Assembly (NCBI RefSeq): GCF_014284155.1
Contig: NZ_JACOFZ010000002.1
Location: 62,001 to 126,000, forward strand
Origin: Affinundibacterium nitidum
Lineage (GTDB): Bacteria; Pseudomonadota; Gammaproteobacteria; Burkholderiales; Burkholderiaceae_D
Direction: 5' to 3'
Length of the DNA stretch: 64,000 nt
Positions 17,084-27,076 of this stretch are shown here, in pieces (the stretch's first letter is position 1; each line of letters begins with the position of its first letter). A model generated the notes under the pieces. That model was not told the origin of the DNA and made no database searches. It was given only the letters and a program-made list of their open reading frames with translations. The position numbers and the translations under genes were made by a program.

Positions 17084-18205
17084 ATGCAAACAGCGATTAA
17101 ACGAATTGCCATTTCAACTGGCGGCGGCGATGCGCCTGGTCTCAATGCAGTGATCCGGGCCGTCACTTTGGCGGCACAACGTCGTGGCTGGGAAGTTTTC
17201 GGCATCCGTGAAGGCTTCAATGGCATCTTGTTACCGGATCGGTATCCCGTCGATGGCGTGTTCCCAATTACCAAAGATATGGTGCGTGGCATCAGTCATC
17301 TCGGTGGCACCATACTCGGCACCACCAACCATGGCAATCCACTGCGTTTCGTTGTTACGCATGCGGACGGCAGTCAAAGCGAAGTTGATCGTAGCGATGA
17401 CATCATCCGCCATTTACGTCAGATGGAGATTGACGCGCTGATTTGTGTCGGCGGCGATGGTACCTTAACGATTGCGAATGTTTTGCACCAAAAGGGTTTA
17501 AGCCAAGGCTTGCGCGTGATTGGTGTACCTAAGACGATCGACAACGATCTAGATAAAACCTACACGACTTTCGGCTTCGATACGGCAGTTGCGTTCGCGA
17601 CCGATTGCATTGATCGCTTACATAGCACTGCAGAAAGTCACCAACGGGTGATGGTAGTGGAAGTAATGGGTCGTTATGCGGGATGGATCGCCCTACATGC
17701 GGGAATGGCCAGCACAGCGCATGCGATTTTGATTCCCGAAATACCCTACGATTTGGAAAAAATCGCAGCGAAAATTCGTGCGCGAGAAAAAGCTGGACGT
17801 CACTACAGCATTATCGTTGCCGCAGAAGGTGCATTGCCCAAAGGTGGGCAACGTTATCTTGAACAACAAGCGGAACTGGGCAATGTCGAACGTCTCGGCG
17901 GCATCGGTGAGCAACTAGCTCACCAATTACAAGACATTACAGGAAAAGAAGCACGAGCCGTGGTACTCGGGCATTTATTGCGCGGCGGCAGCCCTACTTC
18001 GTTTGATCGATTAGCTGCCATGCGATTCGGCGCGGCAGCAGTGCGCGCCTTAGATGAAGGTCACTCTGGCATTATGGTGGCACTGGCATTTCCGAATGTG
18101 AACTACGTCAAGCTTGAAGAGGTGGCCGGACGCATGAAAGGTGTCGATCTCGATGGAGATACAGTACAAACCGCTCGCGATATTGGTATTTGCTTAGGCG
18201 ACTAA
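17084..18205 (+). CDS. 6-phosphofructokinase
   Basis: A 373-residue phosphofructokinase with GGGDAPGLNAVIRAV at the N-terminus, GGDGT (residues 123-127) and PKTIDND (K150). Gly126 corresponds to the residue that favours ATP, while Lys150 sits where strictly ATP-dependent enzymes carry Gly and pyrophosphate-dependent ones Lys. This combination is known from the mixed-substrate (group III) enzymes, several of which use ATP. MGRYAGWIAL and HLLRGGSPTSFDRL complete the fructose-6-phosphate site. It catalyses the committed step of glycolysis in the cytoplasm. It starts 43 bp after the metallo-hydrolase gene in the same direction and may be read through from it. Confidence 0.92.
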   Translation: MQTAIKRIAISTGGGDAPGLNAVIRAVTLAAQRRGWEVFGIREGFNGILLPDRYPVDGVFPITKDMVRGISHLGGTILGTTNHGNPLRFVVTHADGSQSEVDRSDDIIRHLRQMEIDALICVGGDGTLTIANVLHQKGLSQGLRVIGVPKTIDNDLDKTYTTFGFDTAVAFATDCIDRLHSTAESHQRVMVVEVMGRYAGWIALHAGMASTAHAILIPEIPYDLEKIAAKIRAREKAGRHYSIIVAAEGALPKGGQRYLEQQAELGNVERLGGIGEQLAHQLQDITGKEARAVVLGHLLRGGSPTSFDRLAAMRFGAAAVRALDEGHSGIMVALAFPNVNYVKLEEVAGRMKGVDLDGDTVQTARDIGICLGD

Positions 18206-18220
18206 AATCGCCTTTCGCGT

Positions 18221-21200
18221 CTACTCACGATCGCGCATAAAAGCCTCAAACTGCGCGGTATTGAGTGGACGGGCAAAATAGTAACCCTGAACTTCATCAC
18301 ATTTCTGTTCCCGCAAGAAGTTCAGCTGCTCTTCAGTTTCAACGCCTTCAGCAATCGTCTGCAAACCCAGACTCTGAGCCATACTGATCACCGCACTAAC
18401 AATCGCTTTGTCTTCAGGATCACTACTAATATCGCGTACAAATGATTGGTCAATCTTGAGCTTATACACTTTGAATTTTTTCAAATAGCTCAAGGAAGAA
18501 TAACCTGTCCCAAAATCATCAATCGACATACGCACACCGCGTTGATGCAAGTCATTCATGATGGCAATCGCACCAGGTGGATCGATCATAGCTACGCCCT
18601 CTGTCAATTCCAACTCTAAAAACTCAGGCTCCATATTCGCTTGTTTCAAAATCTGGGTCACTGTCACTGGCAAGTCGGAATGGCGGAACTGAATCGCAGA
18701 CAAGTTAACGGCAATACCGAGATTTCTCCAGCCCATATCATGCCAATGTTTGGTTTGTTCAATCGCCGTACGCAACACCCATTCACCAATACTGATGATC
18801 ATGCCAGTCTCTTCAGCAACAGGAATGAACTCCGCTGGCGACACATTACCAAGATCGGGATGCGACCACCGCAGTAATGCTTCAGTGCCAATCACGATGC
18901 CAGTATCCAAAGAGATCTGTGGTTGATACACCACTTGGAATTGATTGCGTTCCAATGCGTAGCGTAAGGCGTTGACGAGCTCCAAATGGCGACCAGAACG
19001 CGCTTGCATTTCTTGCGTAAAGAAGCGAAAGATATTGCGTCCATCTTGTTTTGCGCGATACATCGCTGTATCAGCATTGCGCAGCAAGGTTTCGAGATCT
19101 TCACCATCTTCCGGATAGACAGCTATACCAATTGAGGCAGAGATATTCAAATCGTATTGACCGATTTGGTAGGACTGACCCACGGTTTGCAACAATTTTT
19201 CGGCCACGCGTTCTGCACCATGTTCATCCGTACCGGTTAGCAGCAAAATAAACTCATCGCCTCCTAAACGCGATATGGTATCGCCCTCGCGCAAAGTCTC
19301 TTTGAGCCTTTGCGCCAATTCCATGAGCAATGCATCGCCAGTGCTATGGCCCAGTGAGTCATTAATATTTTTAAAGTGATCGAGGTCAAAGAAGATCAGA
19401 CTCAAATGCGAATTGGTGCGCTTGGCATTTGCCACCGCAAAGCGAGCACGTTCCTCTAAGAGAACACGATTTGGCAGTCCAGTAAGTACATCATAATGAG
19501 CGAGATATTGAATTCGCTCTTCAGTACGTTTTTTGTCTGTGATGTCCTCTTGCACAGAGAGGAAATGTGTAATCTTGCCGTCGACATCACGTACAGGAGA
19601 AATATGCGCTAATTCCAGATACTCTTTGCCGTCGACATAACGATTCACTAGCTCACCTTGCCAGTTCTCCCCGCGTCGCAGGCTATCCCACATGTCCTCA
19701 TAGCTAAACAAGGGGGTTTTACCAGATTGTAAAATACTAGGCCGCTGACCAACGACTTGCTCCAAAGTTCGCCCGGTCTTCTGCACAAAAGCAGCATTGA
19801 CGTATTCAATTTTGGCATCCGTATCTGTGATGATAATGACGTTCGGACTTTGTTCGACCGCTTGCGACAATTTACGCAAACTGCTTTCGGTTCTATTTTT
19901 TTCTATCGCAATTGCCAAAAAGTGCGCGGCCATTTCCAACAGCATTAAATGTCCATTGTCGGGCTTCGTGGGCACTGAATGGTAGATAGCGAACGCACCG
20001 AGAATTCGGTTATTGGACGAGCGTATTGGTTCAGACCAACAAGATGCCAGCCCAGCATCAAGCGCCAGATCTTTATAAAGCTCCCAGTACGGGTGGGTAG
20101 CAATATCTTCAACGATAACCCGCACGCCCGAATGCATTGCGTGACCGCATGAGCCGACGCCAGGGCCGATTGATAGACCATTAATCGCATTACTGTAGGT
20201 TACTGATAAGCTAGGTGTCGCTCCCGCTTTAATATGGACGCCATCGTTCTCTAACAGCAAAATTGAACACTTACTACCCGGAATGACGTTCTCTAGATGT
20301 TTAACAACGTCATGAAAAAACAGTTCCAGAGATACCGAGCTATTGATACGTTCCAACATAAAACTGCGCAATACTTCCATCTTGCGTGAACGTTGACGTC
20401 CTGCTTCGAGTTCGAATCGATTGAGGGCAAAACTTAAATCCATCGCCAATTCAACTAAAAGCGTACGAATCTCTTCATCAAATGCATTTAATCCAGCTGA
20501 GTACAGGCAAATTACACCATATACAGAACCATTCTTAAACAAGGGTATCGATGCCGCAGCACGCCAGGATAATTTTTCTGCATGCTCGCGCCAAAGTTCA
20601 GGCGTGGCCGCCGAAAGATAATCCTGACACCAATGCGCACGACCATCTTTTGCAGCGAGTACCGGAGTATCTGAAGCGAAAGCACTACCCTCTTCGGTCG
20701 AGATAAGTTGATCAAATAGGAAATCACTTCCCAAACCATCTGCAGCGGCGACACTAATCACATTTTTTTCAGTGTCGACTATGCCGATCCAAGTCATTTG
20801 AATACCAGCATACTGCACAGTGTCGCGACAGATCTGTTGAAATAGTTCAGGCTCAGAATGGCTACGAACAATCGCTTGATTACACTGGCTTAGAACATTG
20901 TAAAACTGAGTCAAGCGTTGATTTCGAATCTCCACGCTTCGCCGATGCGCATCACCTCTTGCCAACTCAACTTGTGCGACACTCAGCAATCCTAAAACAC
21001 TCTTTTCTAAGCCCTGAGGAACCGCAATCGACTCCGAGAACTCAGCTCGCCCAAGTTTGTCCAATTGCTTGCGCAATTCAGAAACAGTACCTCCCAAAGT
21101 GAACTGCAAACTTTGATATGATTTCCAAAGAACAAAGATCAGTACGGCGCCGACCAAAATAAATAGCAGCCTCAGTCGCACGGCAAAATCAATCGCGTGA

Positions 21201-21832
21201 TTCACTGCTTTGTCAGTCCGAACTTCCATCATTCGATGAAAATCAGCAATTGGCAACATGATCTTTGCTTTGGCTGCGCGATAGGCGTCATCAGTCAACA
21301 AATTAATTGCTTTTTGTTTTCGAATCTCGGGTGTATCGACTTTAGATTCGTAAACATCAAAAGCGGCCTTCTCGATTAAGGCCAAGGCGTCCGAGTTCAT
21401 TTTTGCTTCGGCTAATTTAGCGAACTCGTCTGTACTGATACCGATCCGTCGCATTAAGTCGAGAAAAGCGATCTTTTCGCCACTTGACGGGCGAGGACGC
21501 TTATTATCACTCAATACCAGATCCCAGTAAATTTCGTGATAATCAACCGGTCGCGCGATCAATCCATCACGAATAGCGAGAATTTCTTTGTAGTGATCTT
21601 TGTAATTGCTATCCCCCGTAATGACATAATTACGGGCCATCCGGGTTAAGTCGTCTGATGACTGTCTCAGCTCTGCAGCCAAAGAGTGCGATTTCAAACG
21701 GATATCGTTGACGCGGTCGATTTCTTTCTCGGCGTGAACATAGAATGCAAACGCCACAAAAAAAAGCGCCAGCATACCGAGAGCTAACCAGAAACTTCGT
21801 GTAAAACGGAGAAGCTGATACGTCGAAATCAT
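18221..21832 (-). CDS. membrane sensor with GAF-GAF-PAS-GGDEF-EAL domains
   Basis: A 1203-residue cyclic-di-GMP signalling protein. A membrane helix at about 12-32 and another near 220-238 enclose a periplasmic, mostly helical sensor region. Two GAF domains (about 310-465 and 490-650), a PAS/PAC pair (about 655-775), a diguanylate cyclase domain with intact GGDEF near residue 860, and a phosphodiesterase domain with the EAL motif in TEALLRW near 982 follow. DDFGTGYSSLSYLK and IKIDQSFV-type motifs (LKIDQSFVRD) look intact, so both enzyme domains could be active. Such proteins set c-di-GMP levels and so motility versus biofilm. It stands alone, with convergent phosphofructokinase downstream. 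Confidence 0.92.
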   Translation of the reverse strand: MISTYQLLRFTRSFWLALGMLALFFVAFAFYVHAEKEIDRVNDIRLKSHSLAAELRQSSDDLTRMARNYVITGDSNYKDHYKEILAIRDGLIARPVDYHEIYWDLVLSDNKRPRPSSGEKIAFLDLMRRIGISTDEFAKLAEAKMNSDALALIEKAAFDVYESKVDTPEIRKQKAINLLTDDAYRAAKAKIMLPIADFHRMMEVRTDKAVNHAIDFAVRLRLLFILVGAVLIFVLWKSYQSLQFTLGGTVSELRKQLDKLGRAEFSESIAVPQGLEKSVLGLLSVAQVELARGDAHRRSVEIRNQRLTQFYNVLSQCNQAIVRSHSEPELFQQICRDTVQYAGIQMTWIGIVDTEKNVISVAAADGLGSDFLFDQLISTEEGSAFASDTPVLAAKDGRAHWCQDYLSAATPELWREHAEKLSWRAAASIPLFKNGSVYGVICLYSAGLNAFDEEIRTLLVELAMDLSFALNRFELEAGRQRSRKMEVLRSFMLERINSSVSLELFFHDVVKHLENVIPGSKCSILLLENDGVHIKAGATPSLSVTYSNAINGLSIGPGVGSCGHAMHSGVRVIVEDIATHPYWELYKDLALDAGLASCWSEPIRSSNNRILGAFAIYHSVPTKPDNGHLMLLEMAAHFLAIAIEKNRTESSLRKLSQAVEQSPNVIIITDTDAKIEYVNAAFVQKTGRTLEQVVGQRPSILQSGKTPLFSYEDMWDSLRRGENWQGELVNRYVDGKEYLELAHISPVRDVDGKITHFLSVQEDITDKKRTEERIQYLAHYDVLTGLPNRVLLEERARFAVANAKRTNSHLSLIFFDLDHFKNINDSLGHSTGDALLMELAQRLKETLREGDTISRLGGDEFILLLTGTDEHGAERVAEKLLQTVGQSYQIGQYDLNISASIGIAVYPEDGEDLETLLRNADTAMYRAKQDGRNIFRFFTQEMQARSGRHLELVNALRYALERNQFQVVYQPQISLDTGIVIGTEALLRWSHPDLGNVSPAEFIPVAEETGMIISIGEWVLRTAIEQTKHWHDMGWRNLGIAVNLSAIQFRHSDLPVTVTQILKQANMEPEFLELELTEGVAMIDPPGAIAIMNDLHQRGVRMSIDDFGTGYSSLSYLKKFKVYKLKIDQSFVRDISSDPEDKAIVSAVISMAQSLGLQTIAEGVETEEQLNFLREQKCDEVQGYYFARPLNTAQFEAFMRDRE

Positions 21833-22079
21833 GACAGGGTTCCCAAAGGGATAAAATCAATGGCTTAGGCTAAGCGATTGGTCCGAGTTATATTTAATGT
21901 ATAGCACGAACGGAAAATGCCAGATTGATCGAAAATAAGGTTTGTGTCTAGGAATTAGCCCGAAAATTACAACACTTAGCGGTATTAGAACAAGATCGAC
22001 TCAATTAAAAACGAGCTTTGTCTGTTTCTCAAAGCGAACAGCTCTTTTTTTGCCATTAGCCAAACTTAAATTATATGGG

Positions 22080-23420
22080 TCAACCGTCGTCTTCATCCAA
22101 TTCAGTCTTTGGATGAATTCGAACCAATAGAATGCGGGGACCATTCATTTTTTTAACCACCGCATCAAATTGGGGGAAGGAGATTTTTTGTCCTTCTTCA
22201 GGGAGATCGCCCAATGCATGCATGATCAAACCACCGATAGATTCGACTTCTTCACTGTCGAGGTCAATTCCGAGTGCAATACCGAGAGTGAACAAGGGCA
22301 AACTACCTTTGCCGATCAAGGTACCATCATCAAGCAGTGTCCAATCATTATCATTTTGTCGGAATTCATCGCGAATCTGACCAACCAGAGCACTCAAAAG
22401 GTTGTCTAGTGTCAGAAACCCGACTGGTTTAGCATCACGATAGCCGACCATCGCAAAGTGAGGTGCGCCCTTACGGAAACGACGAAACAGTTCTAACGCC
22501 GGCATATTGGGGGGAACATATTCGACGTGACGCAAATGTTTGCTTAAATCTGTCAAATTCTTGCCACTTTGCTGTGCAAGAAACAAATCTTTGAGATGCA
22601 AAGTTCCCAATACCGTTTCGCCATCACTATCAATGTAGGGGTAGCGACTAAAACGATTTCGCGCTGCGGTGGCCATATTCTCTTCGAGGCTTGAGTCCTT
22701 GTACATGGCGACCACTTCACTGAAGGGACGCATCAGATCAGAAATTTCGAGGTCACCAAAATCGAGCATCTGCGCCATGATGCTCCACTCATCTGGCGTC
22801 AACTTCTTGCTCGAATGACTGCCACGCAAAATCATCTTTAATTCTTCTGGAGAATAATGTGCATCCCCCCCATGACTTGCATCTAGGCCTAACCACGATA
22901 AGACTTGATTGGCACTGGCATTTAAGACCCAGATCGCCGGAAACATAATCCAATAGAACAGGTAAAGCGCGGGAGCAGTCCACAAAGACACACGTTCGGG
23001 CATGCGAATCGCCATTGATTTTGGCGCTAACTCTCCGACGACAATATGCAAGAAAGAAATGACAAAAAAGGCAAAGAAGAAAGAAATGCCGTGGATTAAT
23101 TTTTCAGACTGAACACCGACCGCTTGCAACAAAGGTTCAAGCAATCGGGCAAATGCTGGCTCACCGATCCACCCGAGACCCAAGGAGGCTAAAGTGATGC
23201 CAAGTTGACAGGCTGAAAGGTAAGCATCGAGATTTTTGTGCACTACCGCCAGCAAACGACCACGTAAGCCACTTACCTTGGCGATACTACGCACACGAGT
23301 TTGGCGAAGTTTGACTAGTCCAAATTCAGATGCCACAAAAAAACCATTGAGGGCAACCAAGGCAAAGGCAGCAAAAATCAGCAGTAAATTATCCAACGAA
23401 ATACTCACAATAAAACGCAC
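22080..23420 (-). CDS. CNNM/HlyC-CorC-type membrane protein with CBS pair
   Basis: A 446-residue inner-membrane protein of the hemolysin C/CorC group. An N-terminal DUF21 (CNNM) membrane domain of about 190 residues contains ALNGFFVASEFGLVKLR and HIVVGELAPKSMAIR. A cytoplasmic CBS-domain pair (about 210-335) and a C-terminal CorC_HlyC domain (near the conserved GDLPEEGQ) follow. The family is implicated in magnesium or cobalt handling; despite the name, haemolysis is not its role. The first codon is GTG: either 23420 or 23408 is possible, and neither has an ideal ribosome site. Confidence 0.85.
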   Translation of the reverse strand: MRFIVSISLDNLLLIFAAFALVALNGFFVASEFGLVKLRQTRVRSIAKVSGLRGRLLAVVHKNLDAYLSACQLGITLASLGLGWIGEPAFARLLEPLLQAVGVQSEKLIHGISFFFAFFVISFLHIVVGELAPKSMAIRMPERVSLWTAPALYLFYWIMFPAIWVLNASANQVLSWLGLDASHGGDAHYSPEELKMILRGSHSSKKLTPDEWSIMAQMLDFGDLEISDLMRPFSEVVAMYKDSSLEENMATAARNRFSRYPYIDSDGETVLGTLHLKDLFLAQQSGKNLTDLSKHLRHVEYVPPNMPALELFRRFRKGAPHFAMVGYRDAKPVGFLTLDNLLSALVGQIRDEFRQNDNDWTLLDDGTLIGKGSLPLFTLGIALGIDLDSEEVESIGGLIMHALGDLPEEGQKISFPQFDAVVKKMNGPRILLVRIHPKTELDEDDG

Positions 23421-23656
23421 AAGCCTCTACTTTACCCGATAAATAAGACAAGTCCGTAACAAGTAAGTGGCTCGAGCGGCTCCCTAGAACAATTTTTTCT
23501 TTGAATAGGACCGCACATCCTCAACTGATTCCAATAAAGCCCCACTTCATCCCTTGTTCTACTCATGTCATCGCAATCATGTTGACGTGCGTTGATGTAA
23601 AAGTGACACTACCGCCTGCCATTCGCTTGAAGCTCACTTTACAACAAGGAAAATCA

Positions 23657-24637
23657 ATGCATACCAAAACTCAACTTGTCGCTGGGCTAACTGCGGCCCT
23701 CATCGCTACTTTCGCTCAAGCCCATGAATATGAACCACTTCTCAAGGCTAAAAAGTATGCCGAAGCCGAAAAAGCCATCGCAGCAAAGCTAGCGATCGAA
23801 CCCAACAATCCAGACGCACTGGTCGCGAAAACAGATCTTATTTTGATCGAAGCGAAAGACAACCGACTCGATGAAGCGGTGAAGATTGCCGAGCAATGTA
23901 TCAATACCAATCCGAAAAGTTCTGACTGCCACGAGGCTCTCGGCAACGTACTTGGCACCAAGGCAATCAAAGGTGGTGTCATGTCTGCATTAAGCTATGT
24001 CGGCAAAATAAAGGACTCCTTCAAAAAAGCGGTCGAACTCAACCCGAATAATTTCAGCGCACGTAGCTCCTTATTGCAGTTCTATCTGCAAGCGCCAAGT
24101 CTGGCAGGTGGCAGCACTTCTAAAGCCAAAGATCTTATTGTCGATACCATTAAAGTCAGCCCAGCTGCAGGAGCTTTGTTGCAAGCCAATTTTGATGCCG
24201 CGGATGATAACTACCAACGTGCCATGAACGCCGCTCTGGCGGTCAATACCAATGGCAATGAAGAACTTGGAAAGATCCAACGCAGCGTGCTCTCTAACGT
24301 TGGCCATATGCTCATCAACGAGAAGAAATATGCTGATGCGGACAAAGTGTTCTCAGAAATCGCACAACGTTTCCCCGATTCATCAATTGGAAGTTTTGGC
24401 CTAGGGAAGAACTTGCAGGAGCAAGGGAAACAGAGGGAATCCATCCCTCAATTTGAAAAGTCTATCAACATCGATCCGAGTGGGGCAGCTTTTTATCGTT
24501 TAGCCAAGGCCCAGCAGGCAATAGGCGAAAAGGCAAAAGCAATTAGTAACTTTGAAAAATCCATCAGTTTCCGTCCAGAACTACCGAAAAAAATGCGAAG
24601 TGACGCAGAAGATCAAATCAAAAACCTAAAAGGCTAA
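23657..24637 (+). CDS. exported tetratricopeptide-repeat protein
   Basis: A 326-residue protein with a short signal peptide ending near FAQAHEYEPL. The rest is a series of helical TPR-like repeats: YAEAEKAIAAKLAIEPNNPDA at the start and two clear copies near the end with GLGKNLQEQGK and YRLAKAQQAIGE. The ATG at 23657 has AAGGA 6 nt upstream and starts a good signal peptide, so the longer in-frame extension to 23501 was not used. It is probably periplasmic and acts as a protein-protein interaction scaffold; the partner is unknown. Confidence 0.75.
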   Translation: MHTKTQLVAGLTAALIATFAQAHEYEPLLKAKKYAEAEKAIAAKLAIEPNNPDALVAKTDLILIEAKDNRLDEAVKIAEQCINTNPKSSDCHEALGNVLGTKAIKGGVMSALSYVGKIKDSFKKAVELNPNNFSARSSLLQFYLQAPSLAGGSTSKAKDLIVDTIKVSPAAGALLQANFDAADDNYQRAMNAALAVNTNGNEELGKIQRSVLSNVGHMLINEKKYADADKVFSEIAQRFPDSSIGSFGLGKNLQEQGKQRESIPQFEKSINIDPSGAAFYRLAKAQQAIGEKAKAISNFEKSISFRPELPKKMRSDAEDQIKNLKG

Positions 24638-24662
24638 ACTCCGCGTGTAAACTCGCCGCCAG

Positions 24663-24693
24663 CGCCGATGACTCGATACTCGAATCATCGGCG
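24663..24693 (+). terminator. intrinsic terminator after TPR gene
   Basis: Arms CGCCGATGA (24663-24671) and TCATCGGCG (24685-24693) pair perfectly over 9 bp, followed by TCTTATTTT. It lies 26 bp after the TPR gene stop. Confidence 0.7.
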
Positions 24694-24887
24694 TCTTATT
24701 TTGAAGTGGATATTTTACCAATTAAACATCTGCTTTAGACCCACCGATCTCTTGTTCGATCGTATCTTCAGCTGCACTCATTGAGCAGCATCAAAGCTCA
24801 TCGTGTTAGGCATGGCCAACACTCGATCCTCGTTCGACTTGGGTCTACAATTTGGACTTGATTTTCGTTCCAACTTTATCTTTTGCC

Positions 24888-25511
24888 ATGAGCAACGCTA
24901 TGCCCGCCATTCCCCATGCTGTCCCACATAATCTGCTGGAAGATATTTTGGCAATCTTGACCGGAACGCTTTTAGTTTCTTTGGGGGTTGCAATGTTCAA
25001 ACAAGCTGGGCTGTTCACGGGTGGCACGGCTGGGCTCGCATTTCTCATCCACTATATCAGCGGCATTAATTTCGGCATTGTATTTTTTGCCATCAACTTA
25101 CCTTTCTACTGGTTTGCTTGGCAGCGCATGGGGTGGCAGTTCACCTTAAAGACCTTCTGTTCTGTGGCCTTGGTATCGGCTTTCTCTAGCTTGCACCCAC
25201 AGATGATCCACCTTAGCGACATTACTCCCTTTTACGTTGCCATCATTGGTGGCTCCCTGATGGGGGTGGGCTTTATCGTCTTATTTCGCCATCAAGCAAG
25301 CCTAGGCGGCATCAACATTTTGACTCTATACCTGCAAGACAAACACGGCATACGCGCAGGCAAACTGCAAATGGGTATGGATATCGGGATTGTCTTGGCG
25401 TCTTACTTCATCGTCAGCCCCATCGCCATGATAGCCTCGGTGCTCGGTGCCATCGTCTTGAACTTGGCGATTATGCTCAATCATCGACCTGGGCGCTATT
25501 TGGCGGTTTGA
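24888..25511 (+). CDS. YitT-family membrane protein
   Basis: A 207-residue polytopic membrane protein with five or six hydrophobic segments and the family's FKQAGLFTGGTAGLAFLIHY and LFRHQASLGGINILTLYLQD motifs. The ATG at 24888 is preferred to a TTG at 24852; another ATG lies at 24900. The C-terminal cytoplasmic domain found in many Bacillus YitT proteins is absent, so this is the short form common in proteobacteria. No transport substrate is established. It is monocistronic on the sequence. Confidence 0.8.
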   Translation: MSNAMPAIPHAVPHNLLEDILAILTGTLLVSLGVAMFKQAGLFTGGTAGLAFLIHYISGINFGIVFFAINLPFYWFAWQRMGWQFTLKTFCSVALVSAFSSLHPQMIHLSDITPFYVAIIGGSLMGVGFIVLFRHQASLGGINILTLYLQDKHGIRAGKLQMGMDIGIVLASYFIVSPIAMIASVLGAIVLNLAIMLNHRPGRYLAV

Positions 25512-25698
25512 AAAAACCCTCTAACTTCGCCTAGAATCGCTTGCCGGAAGTAGCAATTGTGTAGAATTGTGGTGCTAAGTGTGGCCAAAAGAAGTCACAT
25601 ACAGAAAGCGATCGATTTACGCGATGGAATTTGAACGCAGATTCCGTCAGCAGTGATAAGCTTTCCTGATCAATTATCTCTCCACCGAGGAATCCCAG

Positions 25699-26820
25699 AT
25701 GAATCAAGTTGTCATCAGCGGCACAGGTTTGTACACGCCGGAACAATCCATTTCAAATGAAGAACTGATTGCAAGCTTCAATGCTTATGTTGAACAGTTC
25801 AATAGCGCCAACGCAGAAGCCATTGCCAACGGCGAAATCACGGCTTTAGAGCCATCGAGCGTCGCCTTTGTCGAAAAAGCATCCGGCATCAAATCTCGCT
25901 ATGTCATGAATAAAGATGGCGTACTCGATGTGAATCGTATGGTGCCGCGTATTCCAGAACGCAGTGACGACGAACAATCCATCATGTGCGAAATGGCTGT
26001 TGCCGCTTCCAAGCAAGCTTTAGAGCGTGCGGGTAAAACGGCAGCGGATATCGATGCGGTTATTTGTGCCGCTTCAAATATGCAACGCGGCTATCCGGCA
26101 ATGGCCGTTGAGATTCAAAATGCATTAGGTATAGATGGATATGGCTACGATATGAATGTGGCCTGTTCCTCTGCCACCTTCGGTATCCAAGCGGCGATGA
26201 GCGCAATTCAAAGTGGTCAAGCGCGCGCCGTTTTAGTAGTCAACCCTGAAATCACCAGTGGCCATCTCAATTGGCGTGATCGGGATAGTCACTTTATTTT
26301 CGGTGATGCCTGCACTGCGATCATTTTAGAGCGCGCTGATCTCGCCACATCAAAACATCAATTCGCCATTCTCGGCATGAAATTGAAGACCCAGTTTTCG
26401 AACAATATTCGCAACAACTTCGGTTTCTTGAATCGTGCTGATGAAAGCGGTATTGGTGCACCGGACAAACTATTCCGCCAACAAGGTCGCAAAGTATTTA
26501 AAGAAGTTTGTCCAATGGCGGCTGAAACTATCACTAACACCGTACAAGCCGCAGGCCTTGGCATCGATACGATTCAACGTTTCTGGCTGCATCAAGCTAA
26601 CTTAAATATGAATTTACTGATCGCACGCTTGATTTTAGGTCGCGACGCCACAACAGAAGAGTCTCCAACCATTCTCGATACCTACGCTAATACGTCCTCA
26701 GCAGGTTCAATTATCGCTTTTCATAAACACCAAGACGACTTAAGTAAGGACGCCATCGGTGTAATTTGCTCCTTTGGTGCTGGTTACTCCATTGGTTGTG
26801 TGGTGGTAAAGAAGCTGTAA
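25699..26820 (+). CDS. beta-ketoacyl-ACP synthase III-type enzyme (FabH-like)
   Basis: A 373-residue thiolase-fold condensing enzyme with the KAS III catalytic triad visible: Cys156 in NVACSSATF, His298 in WLHQANLNM and Asn331 in YANTSSAGS. It is longer than FabH (about 317 residues), with extra sequence after the first strand (residues 25-60) and in the middle. It stands alone, outside any fatty-acid synthesis cluster. Long isolated FabH-like proteins in Pseudomonas (PA3286 type) take medium-chain acyl-CoA from beta-oxidation into synthesis; a similar shunt role is possible but unproven here. Confidence 0.85.
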   Translation: MNQVVISGTGLYTPEQSISNEELIASFNAYVEQFNSANAEAIANGEITALEPSSVAFVEKASGIKSRYVMNKDGVLDVNRMVPRIPERSDDEQSIMCEMAVAASKQALERAGKTAADIDAVICAASNMQRGYPAMAVEIQNALGIDGYGYDMNVACSSATFGIQAAMSAIQSGQARAVLVVNPEITSGHLNWRDRDSHFIFGDACTAIILERADLATSKHQFAILGMKLKTQFSNNIRNNFGFLNRADESGIGAPDKLFRQQGRKVFKEVCPMAAETITNTVQAAGLGIDTIQRFWLHQANLNMNLLIARLILGRDATTEESPTILDTYANTSSAGSIIAFHKHQDDLSKDAIGVICSFGAGYSIGCVVVKKL

Positions 26821-26870
26821 GCGTCGATCGCCAACAAAGCACAACACGCGACAACTCCTTCGCACCAAAT

Positions 26871-26902
26871 AAAAAAAGCCGCGATATTTCGCGGCTTTTT
26901 TA
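26871..26902. terminator. bidirectional intrinsic terminator after KAS III gene
   Basis: GCCGCGA (26878-26884) and TCGCGGC (26889-26895) pair around a TATT loop, with seven A before and a T run after the stem. It is 57 bp past the KAS III stop. Confidence 0.85.
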
Positions 26903-26971
26903 TTTGCCTTCGATTTCCTTTGAGATAACGCAAACCCAAGCTTGGATTTGAGATACCAGTGCCATCCACAC

Positions 26972-26985
26972 TTGATCTAGCTCAA
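26972..26985 (+). promoter_or_regulatory. FNR/Anr-type box upstream of ompW
   Basis: TTGATCTAGCTCAA matches the FNR/CRP-fold consensus TTGAT-N4-ATCAA at nine of ten positions. It ends 91 bp before the ompW start codon, a usual place for an activating site. FNR control of ompW is established in E. coli; applying it here is inference. Confidence 0.6.
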
Positions 26986-27076
26986 AACGAATGGTGCAGT
27001 GCGCAACTACACTGCATCCATCAACATTGATTACCCGTTTTAAACATTAAGTCGTTCAACACAAAGGAAATACAAA

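Noticed and set aside
23501-23656. N-terminal extension of the TPR protein
   Set aside because: The codons before 23657 are not signal-like, and AAGGA plus a clean signal peptide mark the downstream ATG.
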